Assembly (NCBI RefSeq): GCF_001746365.1
Contig: NZ_MJAJ01000003.1
Location: 188,251-252,250 of the forward strand
DNA length: 64,000 nt
Direction of reading: 5' to 3'
Source of the DNA: Streptomyces sp. LUP30
GTDB lineage: Bacteria > Actinomycetota > Actinomycetes > Streptomycetales > Streptomycetaceae
Shown here one piece after another: positions 9,239 to 18,013 of the stretch. The translations under genes and the position numbers were made by a program. The number at the start of each line of letters is the position of its first letter. Position 1 is the first letter of the stretch. Under the pieces are notes generated by a model, which had not been told where the DNA came from, did no database searches, and saw only the letters and a list, made by a program, of their open reading frames with translations.

Positions 9239-10542
9239 GAGGTCCTCACTTCGGGAACGGGTTCGGGGCGCCGCTCGCCCAGGGCGGACCGCAACTGCAG
9301 CCACCACACGGCCGAGCCGCTGACGGTCGCGGCGGCGGCGCCCCAGGCCGAGCCGACCGTGCCGGCCAGGACCGCCCCGCCGAGTCCGCCGCCGACGTAG
9401 CAGACGGAGGCGAACAGCTGGGAGCGCAGGCTGCGCCGGGCCGCGCCGAGCGCGCGCAGCCCGGCCGCCGCGCCGGTGCCGAGGCCCGCGCCCGCCACGC
9501 CGAGGGTGATCGGCACGACGAGCTGCGCGGCGGAGTGCCAGACCGCGCCGAGTGCGAACTCGCCGAACCGGTCCGGCATCAGCAGCAGCGCACCGCCCCA
9601 GCACAGCGCGCCGATGGCCTGACCGCCGCCGAGCAGGAGGCAGAACGTGCCGAGGCGGTGCGGGGCCCGCCGCAGCACCCGTGCCGCCTCCGGGACGGTG
9701 ACCAGGGACAGCCCCATCAGCACGGCGAGAAACGGGCCCATCAGGAGCTCGGCGCCCCGCACGGCGCCCACCGCGCCGACGCCGACGATCGCGCCGAGCC
9801 CGTACGCCCGCAGCTGGCTCGCGCCGCTGAGACTGACGTTCTCGACCAGGTACCGGTAGCCGAGGTCGCGCTGCTCGCGCAGCCAGCCGCGCGCCCCGGC
9901 CGGCCGGGGCCGGATGCCGGACTGCAGGCAGCCGTACGCCGCGGCCACCGCGGCGGACGCGCCCCACGCGAGGACGAAGGCGGCCACGCTGCCCACATGG
10001 GCCGCCACGACCATGGCCGGCACGAGCGCGACGCCCCACACGAGGTCGTTCACGAACGCCTTGCGCCCGGCGCCGGCGGCGAAGAACGAGAACCGCCAGG
10101 CGTCCTGCAGCAGCAGCCCCGGCAGCATGACGCCGAGGCAGGCGAACGCGGGCCCCACCCGGCCGCCGAGAGCGAGACCGACCACGAGACAGGCCGCCCC
10201 GAGGGCGGTGCCGACGCCGAGCGCGGTGCCCGACGACCGGGCCACCGCCCCGCGCCAGGACGCGTCCGACGCGCCGCTGAAGCGCACCACGAGCGGGTCG
10301 GTGGCCAGCCCGCGGGAGACGTTGAGCACCACGCCGTAGGTCACCCAGGCCAGGCTGAACACGCCGAACGCGGTCACCCCCAGCGAGCGGGCCACATAGA
10401 TGCCCACCGCGAAGTTGGAGATGCTGGAGGCCGCCTGGTCGGCCAGTCCCCAGGACAGCCGGCCGAGGAGGGCGCGCCTGGCGGATCCGGCGGGCGGCGC
10501 CGTCGTCCGCGGATCCTCCCCCTCGGTGGTCATCGGCTTCAC
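9235..10542 (-). CDS. Wzx-like polysaccharide flippase (MATE/MVF-like)
   Basis: 435 residues, with about 12 hydrophobic segments spread over nearly the whole length after a ~25-residue polar N-terminus. The first helices (WGLADQAASSISNFAVGIYV, then SLGVTAFGVFSLAW) match the start of oligosaccharide flippases and lipopolysaccharide exporters. It should move the undecaprenyl-linked repeat unit to the outer face. It is coupled by ATGA overlaps on both sides, between the DUF4910-like gene and the family 2 glycosyltransferase, as expected for a Wzx/Wzy-type pathway. Confidence 0.85.
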   Translation of the reverse strand: MKPMTTEGEDPRTTAPPAGSARRALLGRLSWGLADQAASSISNFAVGIYVARSLGVTAFGVFSLAWVTYGVVLNVSRGLATDPLVVRFSGASDASWRGAVARSSGTALGVGTALGAACLVVGLALGGRVGPAFACLGVMLPGLLLQDAWRFSFFAAGAGRKAFVNDLVWGVALVPAMVVAAHVGSVAAFVLAWGASAAVAAAYGCLQSGIRPRPAGARGWLREQRDLGYRYLVENVSLSGASQLRAYGLGAIVGVGAVGAVRGAELLMGPFLAVLMGLSLVTVPEAARVLRRAPHRLGTFCLLLGGGQAIGALCWGGALLLMPDRFGEFALGAVWHSAAQLVVPITLGVAGAGLGTGAAAGLRALGAARRSLRSQLFASVCYVGGGLGGAVLAGTVGSAWGAAAATVSGSAVWWLQLRSALGERRPEPVPEVRTS

Positions 10543-11813
10543 GCCTTGATCAGCTCGGCGTCGTGCAGGGCGTCGGCCGCGGCGGCGACGGCGGCGAACG
10601 GCAGCCCGGCCCGCTCGGCGACGTCCAGCAGGGTGTGCTCGCCGTCGGAGAGGCTCAGCACCCAGAGCATGGCCATCTGGGCCTGTTTCGCGTCGCTGCG
10701 GCCGCCGAGCGAGTCGTACAGCCCGCGCCGGCCCAGCTGCGGTTCGCCGTACGGGCTGAGGTTGACGTACGTCCGGTTGCGGTCGAGGACGGCGAACGCC
10801 TCGCGGCAGACGGCGAGGGTGTCCTCCATCGCCTCGGGTGCGACGAAGTCCAGGTTGTCGGCCGAGGTGTGGTACTCGGGGTACCCCGCGTAGGGGGTCC
10901 GGCTGAGCGAGCCCACGCCGAGATCGAACCCGGGCGAGCAGTACTGCCGCTCGTCATAGCCGTACGGAGTGAACTCGGTGATGCGGTGCGGGCGTTCGGA
11001 GGCTGCCAGCACATGCCGCAGCACCCGGTCGATCTCCGCGTCGCCGCGCCTGCTCCGCTTGTACGTCAGCCGGCCCGGGTCGCCGGCGCAGGCCAGCACG
11101 AGGCCGTGCGCGACCCGTTGCACCCGTTCCGCGTTGCGGGCCAGCCAGGTGATCGCCCCGATGGTGCCGGGCGCGAAGATGAACCGGTAGGTGTAGTACG
11201 GCGTCTCCTCCGCCAGCGCCCGCGCCAGGAACACGGCCACCGCGACGCCGGCCAGGTTGTCGTTGGCCAGCGAAGGGTGGCAGACGTGGCAGGAGACGAT
11301 GACCTCGTCGGCGACCTGCCCGGGGACCACGTGCTCGGCGTAGGTGAGGTGGCCGTCGGCGAGCGTGGAGTCGATGCGCACCTCGTACTCGCCGTCCGGC
11401 ATCGAGTCCAGGGTGTCCTGGGACAGGCAGAACCCCCACTCCGGCCGGTAGTAGCTGGTGCGGTACGGCACCCAGGACGGGTGGTCCGGCAGGGTGTGCA
11501 GATGTGGCCGCAGCTCGGCCAGCGGCATCGTCGCCGACACCGGCACGCTGTAGCCGAGCACATGCAGGCTGGACGCGGCGAAGTCGACGACCCGGCGTCC
11601 GGAGCCGTCGGCGATGTACGCGTCCCGGATGTTCCACTCCTGCGGCACCGTCCAGTCGAGGACCTGCGTCCCGGTCGGCACCTCGTGCACCTGCAGCGGG
11701 ACGTACTCGCCGACGATGTCCAGGGTCGCGCGCACCCCGTCGCCGGTGATGCTCCGGCACAGCGGGTACATCCGCTCCACCAGCGCGTACATCTCCTCGC
11801 CGGGCGTGGTCAC
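10539..11813 (-). CDS. DUF4910/DUF2172 aminopeptidase-like protein of polysaccharide clusters
   Basis: 424 residues; GTG 11813 overlaps the upstream epimerase stop (GTGA). The N-terminus (MYPLCRSITGDGVRATL, WTVPQEWNIRDAYI) is characteristic of this family, which is common in O-antigen and capsule clusters. The M28-like metal block SCHVCHPSLANDNLAG is intact. Further on, most relatives I recall have an acidic residue in PETIG, while this protein reads FAPGTIGAITWL, so one metal or catalytic acid may be missing. The C-terminal ~60 residues look like a small winged-helix-like domain (EHTLLDVAERAGLPF). Function is unproven; removal or remodelling of an amide-linked substituent is one possibility. 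Confidence 0.8.
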   Translation of the reverse strand: MTTPGEEMYALVERMYPLCRSITGDGVRATLDIVGEYVPLQVHEVPTGTQVLDWTVPQEWNIRDAYIADGSGRRVVDFAASSLHVLGYSVPVSATMPLAELRPHLHTLPDHPSWVPYRTSYYRPEWGFCLSQDTLDSMPDGEYEVRIDSTLADGHLTYAEHVVPGQVADEVIVSCHVCHPSLANDNLAGVAVAVFLARALAEETPYYTYRFIFAPGTIGAITWLARNAERVQRVAHGLVLACAGDPGRLTYKRSRRGDAEIDRVLRHVLAASERPHRITEFTPYGYDERQYCSPGFDLGVGSLSRTPYAGYPEYHTSADNLDFVAPEAMEDTLAVCREAFAVLDRNRTYVNLSPYGEPQLGRRGLYDSLGGRSDAKQAQMAMLWVLSLSDGEHTLLDVAERAGLPFAAVAAAADALHDAELIKA

Positions 11814-12835
11814 GGGCGCCACCGCAGGGTGTCGTCGACCGCGCCCGCGTCGGACGCCGCGCGCAGCACGGCCAGCCGGGTGAAGCGCTGCTCGAAGGCC
11901 TCCCGGGTCAGCCCGTGGGTGCGGTAGGCGTCGGCGAGTTCGAGCGCGCCCCGCTTCACCGTCCACTCGCAGTCGAAGCCGGGCACGGCGGCGCGGAACC
12001 GGGAGAAGTCCACCCGGTAGGACCGCGGATCGGCCCCGTTCTCCCCGGTGATCACCACCTTGGAGCCGGGGACCGCCTCGGCGACCTGTCCGGCGATCTC
12101 GGCGACCGTGACGTTGTTGACCTCGCTGCCGATGTTGAACGCCCGGTCGTGCACCGCCTCGTGGGGCGCGACCAGCGCCGCCGCGAAGGCCCGGGCGATG
12201 TCGGCGGCGTGCACCAGGGGGCGCCAGGGCGTGCCGTCGGAGAGCACGAGGACCTCACCGGACAACAGGGCGTGCCCCACCAGGTTGTTCAGCACGATGT
12301 CGGCGCGCAGCCGGGGCGAGTAGCCGAAGGCGGTGGCGTTGCGCATGTACACCGGGCTGAAGTCGCCGTCGGCGAGCGCGTGCAGGTCGTCCTCCACCCG
12401 CACCTTGGACTCCGCGTACGGCGTCACCGGGCGCAGCGGGGCGTCCTCGGCGACGAGTTCGTCGCCGCCGGCGGCGCCGTAGACCGAGCAGGTCGACGCG
12501 TACAGGAAGCGTCGCACTCCGGCGTCACGGGCCAGCCGGGCCAGCCGCACGGACGCGTGGTGGTTGATGTCGTAGGTGAGCTCCGGCGCCAGCGATCCCA
12601 GCGGGTCGTTGGACAGCGCGGCCAGGTGGATCACGGCGTCCACCCCGGCCACCTGTTCGGCCGTGACGTCACGCAGGTCCACCCGGTGGCCCCGCGGGTC
12701 CGCGGGCTTCGGGCCCAGGACGCAGTCGGCGAACAGGCCGGCGTCGAGGCCGACGACCTCGTGGCCCGCGGCCGCGAGCACGGGGGCCATCACGGTGCCC
12801 AGGTATCCCTGGTGTCCCGTCAGCAGTACGCGCAC
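11810..12835 (-). CDS. NAD-dependent epimerase/dehydratase (extended SDR)
   Basis: 341 residues. The Rossmann motif LLTGHQGYLGT is at the N-terminus and the SDR catalytic set is present: STCSVYG and YAESK. The WRPLVHAADIARAF block is typical of NDP-sugar epimerases and dehydratases. GTG start with GGGGG 8-10 nt upstream, 3 nt after the PIG-L-like gene. Together with the cytidylyltransferase, methyltransferase and deacetylase next to it, it probably modifies an NDP-hexose at C4 or C3. The exact reaction cannot be read from sequence. Confidence 0.88.
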   Translation of the reverse strand: MRVLLTGHQGYLGTVMAPVLAAAGHEVVGLDAGLFADCVLGPKPADPRGHRVDLRDVTAEQVAGVDAVIHLAALSNDPLGSLAPELTYDINHHASVRLARLARDAGVRRFLYASTCSVYGAAGGDELVAEDAPLRPVTPYAESKVRVEDDLHALADGDFSPVYMRNATAFGYSPRLRADIVLNNLVGHALLSGEVLVLSDGTPWRPLVHAADIARAFAAALVAPHEAVHDRAFNIGSEVNNVTVAEIAGQVAEAVPGSKVVITGENGADPRSYRVDFSRFRAAVPGFDCEWTVKRGALELADAYRTHGLTREAFEQRFTRLAVLRAASDAGAVDDTLRWRP

Positions 12836-12838
12836 AGT

Positions 12839-13486
12839 TCATTCCCCCAGGTCGAGAGTGAGTTTGGTGACGGCGAACGCCTCGGCGTAGCGCGCGTGGC
12901 ATTCGATTCCGCGGATCCGGGCAAGACCGAGGAACGCCTCCCGGTCGTACCAGGGCCGGTGCCGCTGCGAGGGGTAGTGCTCCTGCAGCAGCCGCACCTT
13001 CCGCTCGGCGACCTCGTCCGACAGCGGCTGGTACGCCGTCGGGCGGCCGAGGTCGCCGTCCCACTTGACGATCTCGTAGCCGAGCACGAGATGGTCGCGG
13101 AACGCGGTGGGTATCAGCTGCGCCAGACCGCGGTGGTCCTGGTGCGCGTCGTCGGTGCGCGGGGCGAGGATCAGGTCCGGCTCGGTCCTGCCGCGCAGCT
13201 CCTCGACCGCGGCCTTGGCCTCGTCCCAGTACACCGGCAGCCGGCCGTCCGGCAGCTTGTGCACGGTCAGCCGCAGGTCGGCCCCCGGGCAGAACGCGGC
13301 GAGCGCGGCCTGCTCCTCCTGCTCGCGCTCGCTGCCGCCGCCGGAGAGCACCAGCGCGTCGACGCGGATGCCCGGCCGGGCCAGGCACAGCGTCAGCAGC
13401 GTGCCGCCGGCGCCGATGGCGATGTCGTCGCAGTGCGCGCCCACCGCGACGATCCGGTCGGGGCGTCCGGCCCCGAGCCGTATCAC
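12839..13486 (-). CDS. PIG-L family deacetylase (LmbE-like)
   Basis: 215 residues. GAHCDDIAIGAGGT near the N-terminus is the Zn-binding HxDD motif of PIG-L/LmbE N-acetyl deacetylases, and TDDAHQDHRGL supplies the second histidine block. GTG 13486 overlaps the upstream nucleotidyltransferase stop (GTGA). In this operon it could deacetylate an N-acetylated NDP-sugar or lipid-linked sugar, leaving a free amine (inference). Related enzymes also act on mycothiol precursors, but the operon context argues against that. Confidence 0.87.
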   Translation of the reverse strand: MIRLGAGRPDRIVAVGAHCDDIAIGAGGTLLTLCLARPGIRVDALVLSGGGSEREQEEQAALAAFCPGADLRLTVHKLPDGRLPVYWDEAKAAVEELRGRTEPDLILAPRTDDAHQDHRGLAQLIPTAFRDHLVLGYEIVKWDGDLGRPTAYQPLSDEVAERKVRLLQEHYPSQRHRPWYDREAFLGLARIRGIECHARYAEAFAVTKLTLDLGE

Positions 13487-14292
13487 GCGGTCCTCGTCGC
13501 GGCGGCCGACGCGGCGCCGTCGCGTTCCCACACGGCCCACGGGCGATCGCCCCGGGCGTAGGCCTCGTCGAGCGCGGCCCGCTCCTTCACGGTGTCGGTC
13601 GGCTTCCAGAAGCCGCGGTGCTGGTGCGCCACCAGCCGCCCCTGCTTGGCCAGTTGGGCGCACCCGTCGGCGACCAGGTCCCCGTTCTCCGGGATGTGGT
13701 CGAAGATCTCCTGGCGGAGCACGAAGTAGCCGCCGTTCTCCCACAGCGGCAGCTGGCTCACCGCGGTGATGCCGCCCACCAGGCCGTCCTCGCCCAACTC
13801 CACGCAGTGGAACGAGGACTGCGGCGGCACCACCATCATCGACGCACCGGCGTCGCGCCGGGCGAACCGGTCGATCATCTCGGGCAGCGGGGCGTCGGTG
13901 AGCACGTCGGCGTAGTTGGCGAGGAACATCTCGTCGCCGTCCAGATGGTGCCGCACCCGGCGCAGCCGCTCCCCGATCGGCGACTCGACGCCGGTCTGCA
14001 CGAACGTGACGGTCCAGTCCGAGATGTCGGTGGACAGCAGCTCGGTCCGCCCGCCGCGCAGCACGAAGTCGTTGGACGTCGTCTCCTCGTAGTTGAGGAA
14101 GAAGTCCTTGATGTGGTGGGCCCCGTACCCGAGGCACAGGATGAACTCCGTGTGCCCGAAGTGCGCGTAGTAGCGCATGACGTGCCAGATCAGCGGCCGG
14201 GGGCCGACCATCGCCATCGGCTTGGGCACGTCGTCGGAGGCTCCGTTGCGCATCCGCATCCCGTATCCGCCGCAGAACAGTACGACCTTCAT
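13483..14292 (-). CDS. Sugar-1-phosphate nucleotidyltransferase, glucose-1-phosphate cytidylyltransferase-like
   Basis: 269 residues. FCGGYGMRMR and DVPKPMAMVG form the nucleotide-binding signature (variant of GGxGTRL...KPM). GYGAHHIKDFFLNYEETTSN and GFWKPTDTVKE are typical of RfbF-type cytidylyltransferases. Coupled by ATGA to the methyltransferase gene upstream and by GTGA to the PIG-L gene downstream. It probably makes the CDP- or other NDP-activated precursor of the branched or deoxy sugar. The nucleotide choice (CTP or dTTP) is not certain from sequence. Confidence 0.85.
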   Translation of the reverse strand: MKVVLFCGGYGMRMRNGASDDVPKPMAMVGPRPLIWHVMRYYAHFGHTEFILCLGYGAHHIKDFFLNYEETTSNDFVLRGGRTELLSTDISDWTVTFVQTGVESPIGERLRRVRHHLDGDEMFLANYADVLTDAPLPEMIDRFARRDAGASMMVVPPQSSFHCVELGEDGLVGGITAVSQLPLWENGGYFVLRQEIFDHIPENGDLVADGCAQLAKQGRLVAHQHRGFWKPTDTVKERAALDEAYARGDRPWAVWERDGAASAAATRTA

Positions 14293-15524
14293 GACGCGAC
14301 CTCGACGATGCTCAGTTCCGGTATGGGAAAGACCAGTCGGCCGCCCCATTCGTGCACGAAGGACAGCTGCTCGACCAGCTCGGCCCGCAGGTTCCACGGG
14401 AGGACGAGGACGTAGTCCGGTTTGTCGGCGGCGATCTGCTCCGGCGGCAGGATCGGGATGCGGGTGCCCGGAGTGAACCTGCCGTGCTTGTAGGGGTTGC
14501 GGTCGACCGTGTACGGGAGCAGGTCGGGCCGGACGCCGCAGTGGTTGAGCAGGGTGTTGCCCTTGCCCGGGGCGCCGTAGCCGACGACCGTCTCACCGCG
14601 CTCGGCCGCCTCGATGAGGAACTTGAGGAGGTCCCGGCGCACCTTGGCCACCCGGGCGGAGAACTCGGTGTACCCCGACAGCTCCTGAAGACCGGCGGCC
14701 TTCTCCCGGTCCAGCACGTCGGTCACCCGCGCGGAGGGCTCGCCCGCCGCCTCGGCCGGCCGGGCCCACAGCCGGATCGAGCCGCCGTGCGTGGGCAGCA
14801 ACTCGACGTCCACCAGCGCGAGTCCGCCGCTCTCCAGCGCCCGGATCGCGGAGGCGACCGTGTAGTACTGGAAGTGCTCGTGGTAGATCGTGTCGTACTG
14901 GTTCTCCTCGATCAGGGTCAGCAGGTGCTGCACCTCGATCGAGACCCAGCCGTCGTCGGCGACCAGGGCGCGCAGCCCCCGGGTGAACCCGACCACGTCG
15001 GGGATGTGCGCGTACACGTTGTTGGCCACGACCAGGTCCGCCGGGCCGTGCTCGGCGCGGACGCCGGCGCCCGTGGCCGGGTCCAGGAACGCCGTGAGCG
15101 TGGGCACGCCCGCGTCCCGCGCCGCGGCGCCGACGTTCACCGAGGGTTCGACGCCGAGGCAGCGGATCCCGCGGTCCCGTACGTGCTTCAGCAGGTAGCC
15201 GTCGTTGCTCGCGACCTCGACCACGAAGGCGTCGGCCCCCAGGCCCAGCCGTCGAACGGAGTCGGCGACGAACGTGCGCGCGTGCTCCACCCAGGAGGTC
15301 GAGTAGGACGAGAAGTACGCGTACTGCGTGAACGTCTCCTCCGGCGTGATCAACGGGGGGATCTGCGCGAGCCAGCACTCGGTGCAGACCCGCAGATGCA
15401 GCGGGTACGCCGGCTCGGGCCGGTCCAGTTGGTCCGCGGCGAGGAAACTCTCGCATGGTGGCGTCGCCCCGAGATCGACGACGCTCGCCATCGCTTCCGA
15501 GCCGCAGAGTCGGCATCGTGTCAT
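14289..15524 (-). CDS. NDP-hexose C-methyltransferase with zinc-binding N-terminus
   Basis: 411 residues. The N-terminal zinc module has Cys4/Cys7 (CRLCGSE) and Cys47/Cys50 (CTECW). The SAM-binding core has VEVASNDGYLLKHV and GVEPSVNVGAAAR. VGYGAPGKGNTLLNHCG marks the C-terminal domain found in TylC3-like sugar C3-methyltransferases and their relatives. YHEHFQYYTVAS is the conserved catalytic block. The ATG overlaps the upstream GT4 stop (ATGA). It predicts a C-methyl-branched sugar in the polymer (inference from family). Confidence 0.9.
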   Translation of the reverse strand: MTRCRLCGSEAMASVVDLGATPPCESFLAADQLDRPEPAYPLHLRVCTECWLAQIPPLITPEETFTQYAYFSSYSTSWVEHARTFVADSVRRLGLGADAFVVEVASNDGYLLKHVRDRGIRCLGVEPSVNVGAAARDAGVPTLTAFLDPATGAGVRAEHGPADLVVANNVYAHIPDVVGFTRGLRALVADDGWVSIEVQHLLTLIEENQYDTIYHEHFQYYTVASAIRALESGGLALVDVELLPTHGGSIRLWARPAEAAGEPSARVTDVLDREKAAGLQELSGYTEFSARVAKVRRDLLKFLIEAAERGETVVGYGAPGKGNTLLNHCGVRPDLLPYTVDRNPYKHGRFTPGTRIPILPPEQIAADKPDYVLVLPWNLRAELVEQLSFVHEWGGRLVFPIPELSIVEVAS

Positions 15525-16762
15525 GTGCTGTCCCCATCCCCCCTGCTCGCACGGGTGTCCCCGCCTCGAGCCGGTGCTGACCGCCCCGCGATCGCGGTGC
15601 GGTACCCCTCCACCAGGCGCTCCAGCCCGACAGCCGGGCTGAAGTCCTGCTCGTATCGGCGCCGGGCCGCCTGTCCCATCTCCCGGTTGCGCGCCGGATC
15701 GGCGGTGATCCGACGCAGGCACGAAGCGAGCGAGGCGGCCTCGCCCGGCCGGTGCAGCAGCCCGGTCACCCCGTCCTCGACGAGTTCGACGAAGGCGCCG
15801 TGAGCGGCGGCCACGGTCGGCACCCCCGCAGCCATCGCCTCCACGACCACCAGGCCGAACGCCTCCAGCCACGTCGAGGGCGCCACCACGGCGACCGACC
15901 GCTCGACGGCCTGCCGGCACTGCGCCGCGTCGTACAGACCGACGTAGCGCACGTCGTCGCGGCCCGCCGCCCAGGCGGTCACCTCCCGCTCCAGCGGCCC
16001 CGTGCCGGCGATCACGAGCGGCACGCCCGGACCGCCCTCGGCGGCGACCTCGTCCCATGCGGCCATGAGCAGCCGTACGCCCTTGGCCTCCGCGAGCCGG
16101 CCCAGATAGAGCAGATGCTCGCCGGCGCCCGCTCGGCAGCCGCCCGGGTCGGGCACGAAGTTGTGCTTCACCGCCAGCCGCTCCGACGGCATGCCGGACC
16201 GCACCAGGACGTCGCGTTGCGCCGCGGAGATGCAGAAGAACCGCTCCACGCCGGACCACCACCGCCGCCGGTTGACCGCCAGGCTGACCGCGAGCGGCAC
16301 CGTCGCCAGCCGGGAGCCGCGGTAGCAGCCGTGCCGCACGGCGGGCAGCGGCGTGGACCCGACGCACTCGGTGCACGGCCGGCCGTCGCGCTGCAGCGTG
16401 CCCGGCGGACAGACCTGGGTGTAGTTGTGCAGCGTGGCGACGGCGGGCACGCCGGCGTCGGCGCACGCGGCCAGCACCGCGGGGGACAGGAGCGGGAAGA
16501 CGTTGTGGACGTGCACCACGTCCGGCCGCTCGGCGCGCAGCCGGGCGGCGAGCTCCGCACGGACCGCCGGGTTCCACGGCACCAGCAGCGGCACCGCGAC
16601 CTTGCCCGGCAGGGACCGGGCGGCGATGTCGTCGCTGCGCCGCTCGAACAGCTCGACCCGGTGGCCGGCCTCGCGCAGCAGCGCCACCTCCTGGTCGACG
16701 ACCTTGTTCTCCCCGCTCGGCTGGGCCGAGGCGTAGCGGTTGTGCACCACGAGGACGTGCAT
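15521..16762 (-). CDS. Family 4 glycosyltransferase
   Basis: 413 residues with a GT-B layout. The N-terminal domain has HNRYASAQPSGENKVV, DVVHVHNVFPLLSP and ATLHNYTQVCPPG. The donor-binding C-terminal domain has LLYLGRLAEAKGVRLL and the EAFGLVVVEAMAAG block. GGAGGTGA lies 7 nt before the ATG, and the upstream polymerase gene ends 2 nt earlier. The cysteine cluster CTECVG in the N-terminal half recurs in this GT4 subgroup. Donor sugar is unknown. Confidence 0.9.
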   Translation of the reverse strand: MHVLVVHNRYASAQPSGENKVVDQEVALLREAGHRVELFERRSDDIAARSLPGKVAVPLLVPWNPAVRAELAARLRAERPDVVHVHNVFPLLSPAVLAACADAGVPAVATLHNYTQVCPPGTLQRDGRPCTECVGSTPLPAVRHGCYRGSRLATVPLAVSLAVNRRRWWSGVERFFCISAAQRDVLVRSGMPSERLAVKHNFVPDPGGCRAGAGEHLLYLGRLAEAKGVRLLMAAWDEVAAEGGPGVPLVIAGTGPLEREVTAWAAGRDDVRYVGLYDAAQCRQAVERSVAVVAPSTWLEAFGLVVVEAMAAGVPTVAAAHGAFVELVEDGVTGLLHRPGEAASLASCLRRITADPARNREMGQAARRRYEQDFSPAVGLERLVEGYRTAIAGRSAPARGGDTRASRGDGDST

Positions 16763-16764
16763 GC

Positions 16765-18012
16765 TCAGTTCACCTCCGATGTACGGGCCCAGCGCGGGGC
16801 GGGTCGTCGACGGATCTCGGGCGTCGACGGGGGAGCGGTCTCGGCGGGCGCCGCCAGCAGCGAGGCGGCCACGGCCAGATGCAGCAGGTACGGCGAGGCG
16901 TCGCCCAGCCCGGCCTCGGTGTACGACGCGATCGCGCAGTAGCTGATCAGGAAGATCGCGCAGGCCCTCGACAGCGACGGCGGCCGCAGCAGTGCGACGC
17001 CGCCCAGCACGATGATGATCGCCGCCACCAGGGCGATGCCGGTCACGCCCTGCTCGTTGTAGACGGCCAGCCAGCTGTTGTCGATCGGCAGCCCGCCGTA
17101 CGACTTGTCGCCCAGACCCGTGCCGAACAGGTGCTGCGAGGTCGTCCGGGGCGCCGCCAGCAGGGCGTTCCAGACCTTGGCCCGGCCGGTGAGGCTGGAG
17201 AAGTTCTCCTGGCTCTGCCCGCGCAGGAACCACGCCTGGAGCGCGGAGCTGAACCCCACGGCGGCGACCGCGGCGCACAGCACCGCCCAGGAGAAGACCC
17301 GGCGGGCGGCTGCGCTCGTCAGGACGAGGGAGGTGATCGCCAGCACCAGCGCGATGATCAGGCCGAGCGTGGCCGTGCGGGTATGGGTCAGCGCGAGCAG
17401 GACGAGGGAGGGCACGATGACCACGGCCGCGCTGGTCCGGTCGGTGCGGCGGCCCAGGAGAAGCAGCACGGTGAGCCCGATGATCACCGCTGCGTACTGG
17501 CCGATCTGTGGCGGGGTGAGCGGCCACAACGCTCCCACCAGCCGCCCGCCGTACAGGTCGGGCAGGGCGGCGCCCGGGGAGACGACCAGACCGGCGGCCA
17601 CCGAGGCGAGCACCGCGAAGTACATCCGGATGTGGTGCCGGACGAACGTCGTGCCGCCGTCCCACCAGCGGCTGAGCAACCACAGCGTGCCGACGAAGAG
17701 AGCCAGCCGGCCGCAGCGGAACAGCGCGCCGAGCCCGGCCCCCTGGTCCACGCTGGAGATCAGGCTCGGCACCAGCAGCAGGGTCAGCAGGAACACGTAG
17801 GCGCTGGCCCGCAGGCGCACCCGGGGGTTGACCAGGAGCGCCAGCGCGAACGCGGCGGCCAGGGAGCCCATGGTGACCATCTGGATGAGCGAGCGGGGCA
17901 GCGGGACGATGGTCACCGCCCCGGCGGAGCCCAGGGTGTTGAGGACGAGCAGCCCCCAGACCGCCCCGACGATCTTCGACGTGTGGTTCGTGCGGGTGTC
18001 CGCGGACCTCAT
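16765..18012 (-). CDS. O-antigen ligase/polymerase-like membrane protein (Wzy-like)
   Basis: About 415 residues (ATG 18012, GGTGG 5 nt upstream; GTG 18021 is an alternative). There are about 10-11 hydrophobic segments. A large loop before the last helices contains LTGRAKVWNALL, then HLFGTGLG and DNSWLAVYNEQGVTG, the pattern of the Wzy_C/O-antigen ligase family. It should polymerise flipped repeat units outside the membrane. It overlaps or abuts the beta-helix gene by a few bases and is followed 2 nt later by the GT4 gene. Confidence 0.82.
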   Translation of the reverse strand: MRSADTRTNHTSKIVGAVWGLLVLNTLGSAGAVTIVPLPRSLIQMVTMGSLAAAFALALLVNPRVRLRASAYVFLLTLLLVPSLISSVDQGAGLGALFRCGRLALFVGTLWLLSRWWDGGTTFVRHHIRMYFAVLASVAAGLVVSPGAALPDLYGGRLVGALWPLTPPQIGQYAAVIIGLTVLLLLGRRTDRTSAAVVIVPSLVLLALTHTRTATLGLIIALVLAITSLVLTSAAARRVFSWAVLCAAVAAVGFSSALQAWFLRGQSQENFSSLTGRAKVWNALLAAPRTTSQHLFGTGLGDKSYGGLPIDNSWLAVYNEQGVTGIALVAAIIIVLGGVALLRPPSLSRACAIFLISYCAIASYTEAGLGDASPYLLHLAVAASLLAAPAETAPPSTPEIRRRPAPRWARTSEVN

Positions 18013-18013
18013 C

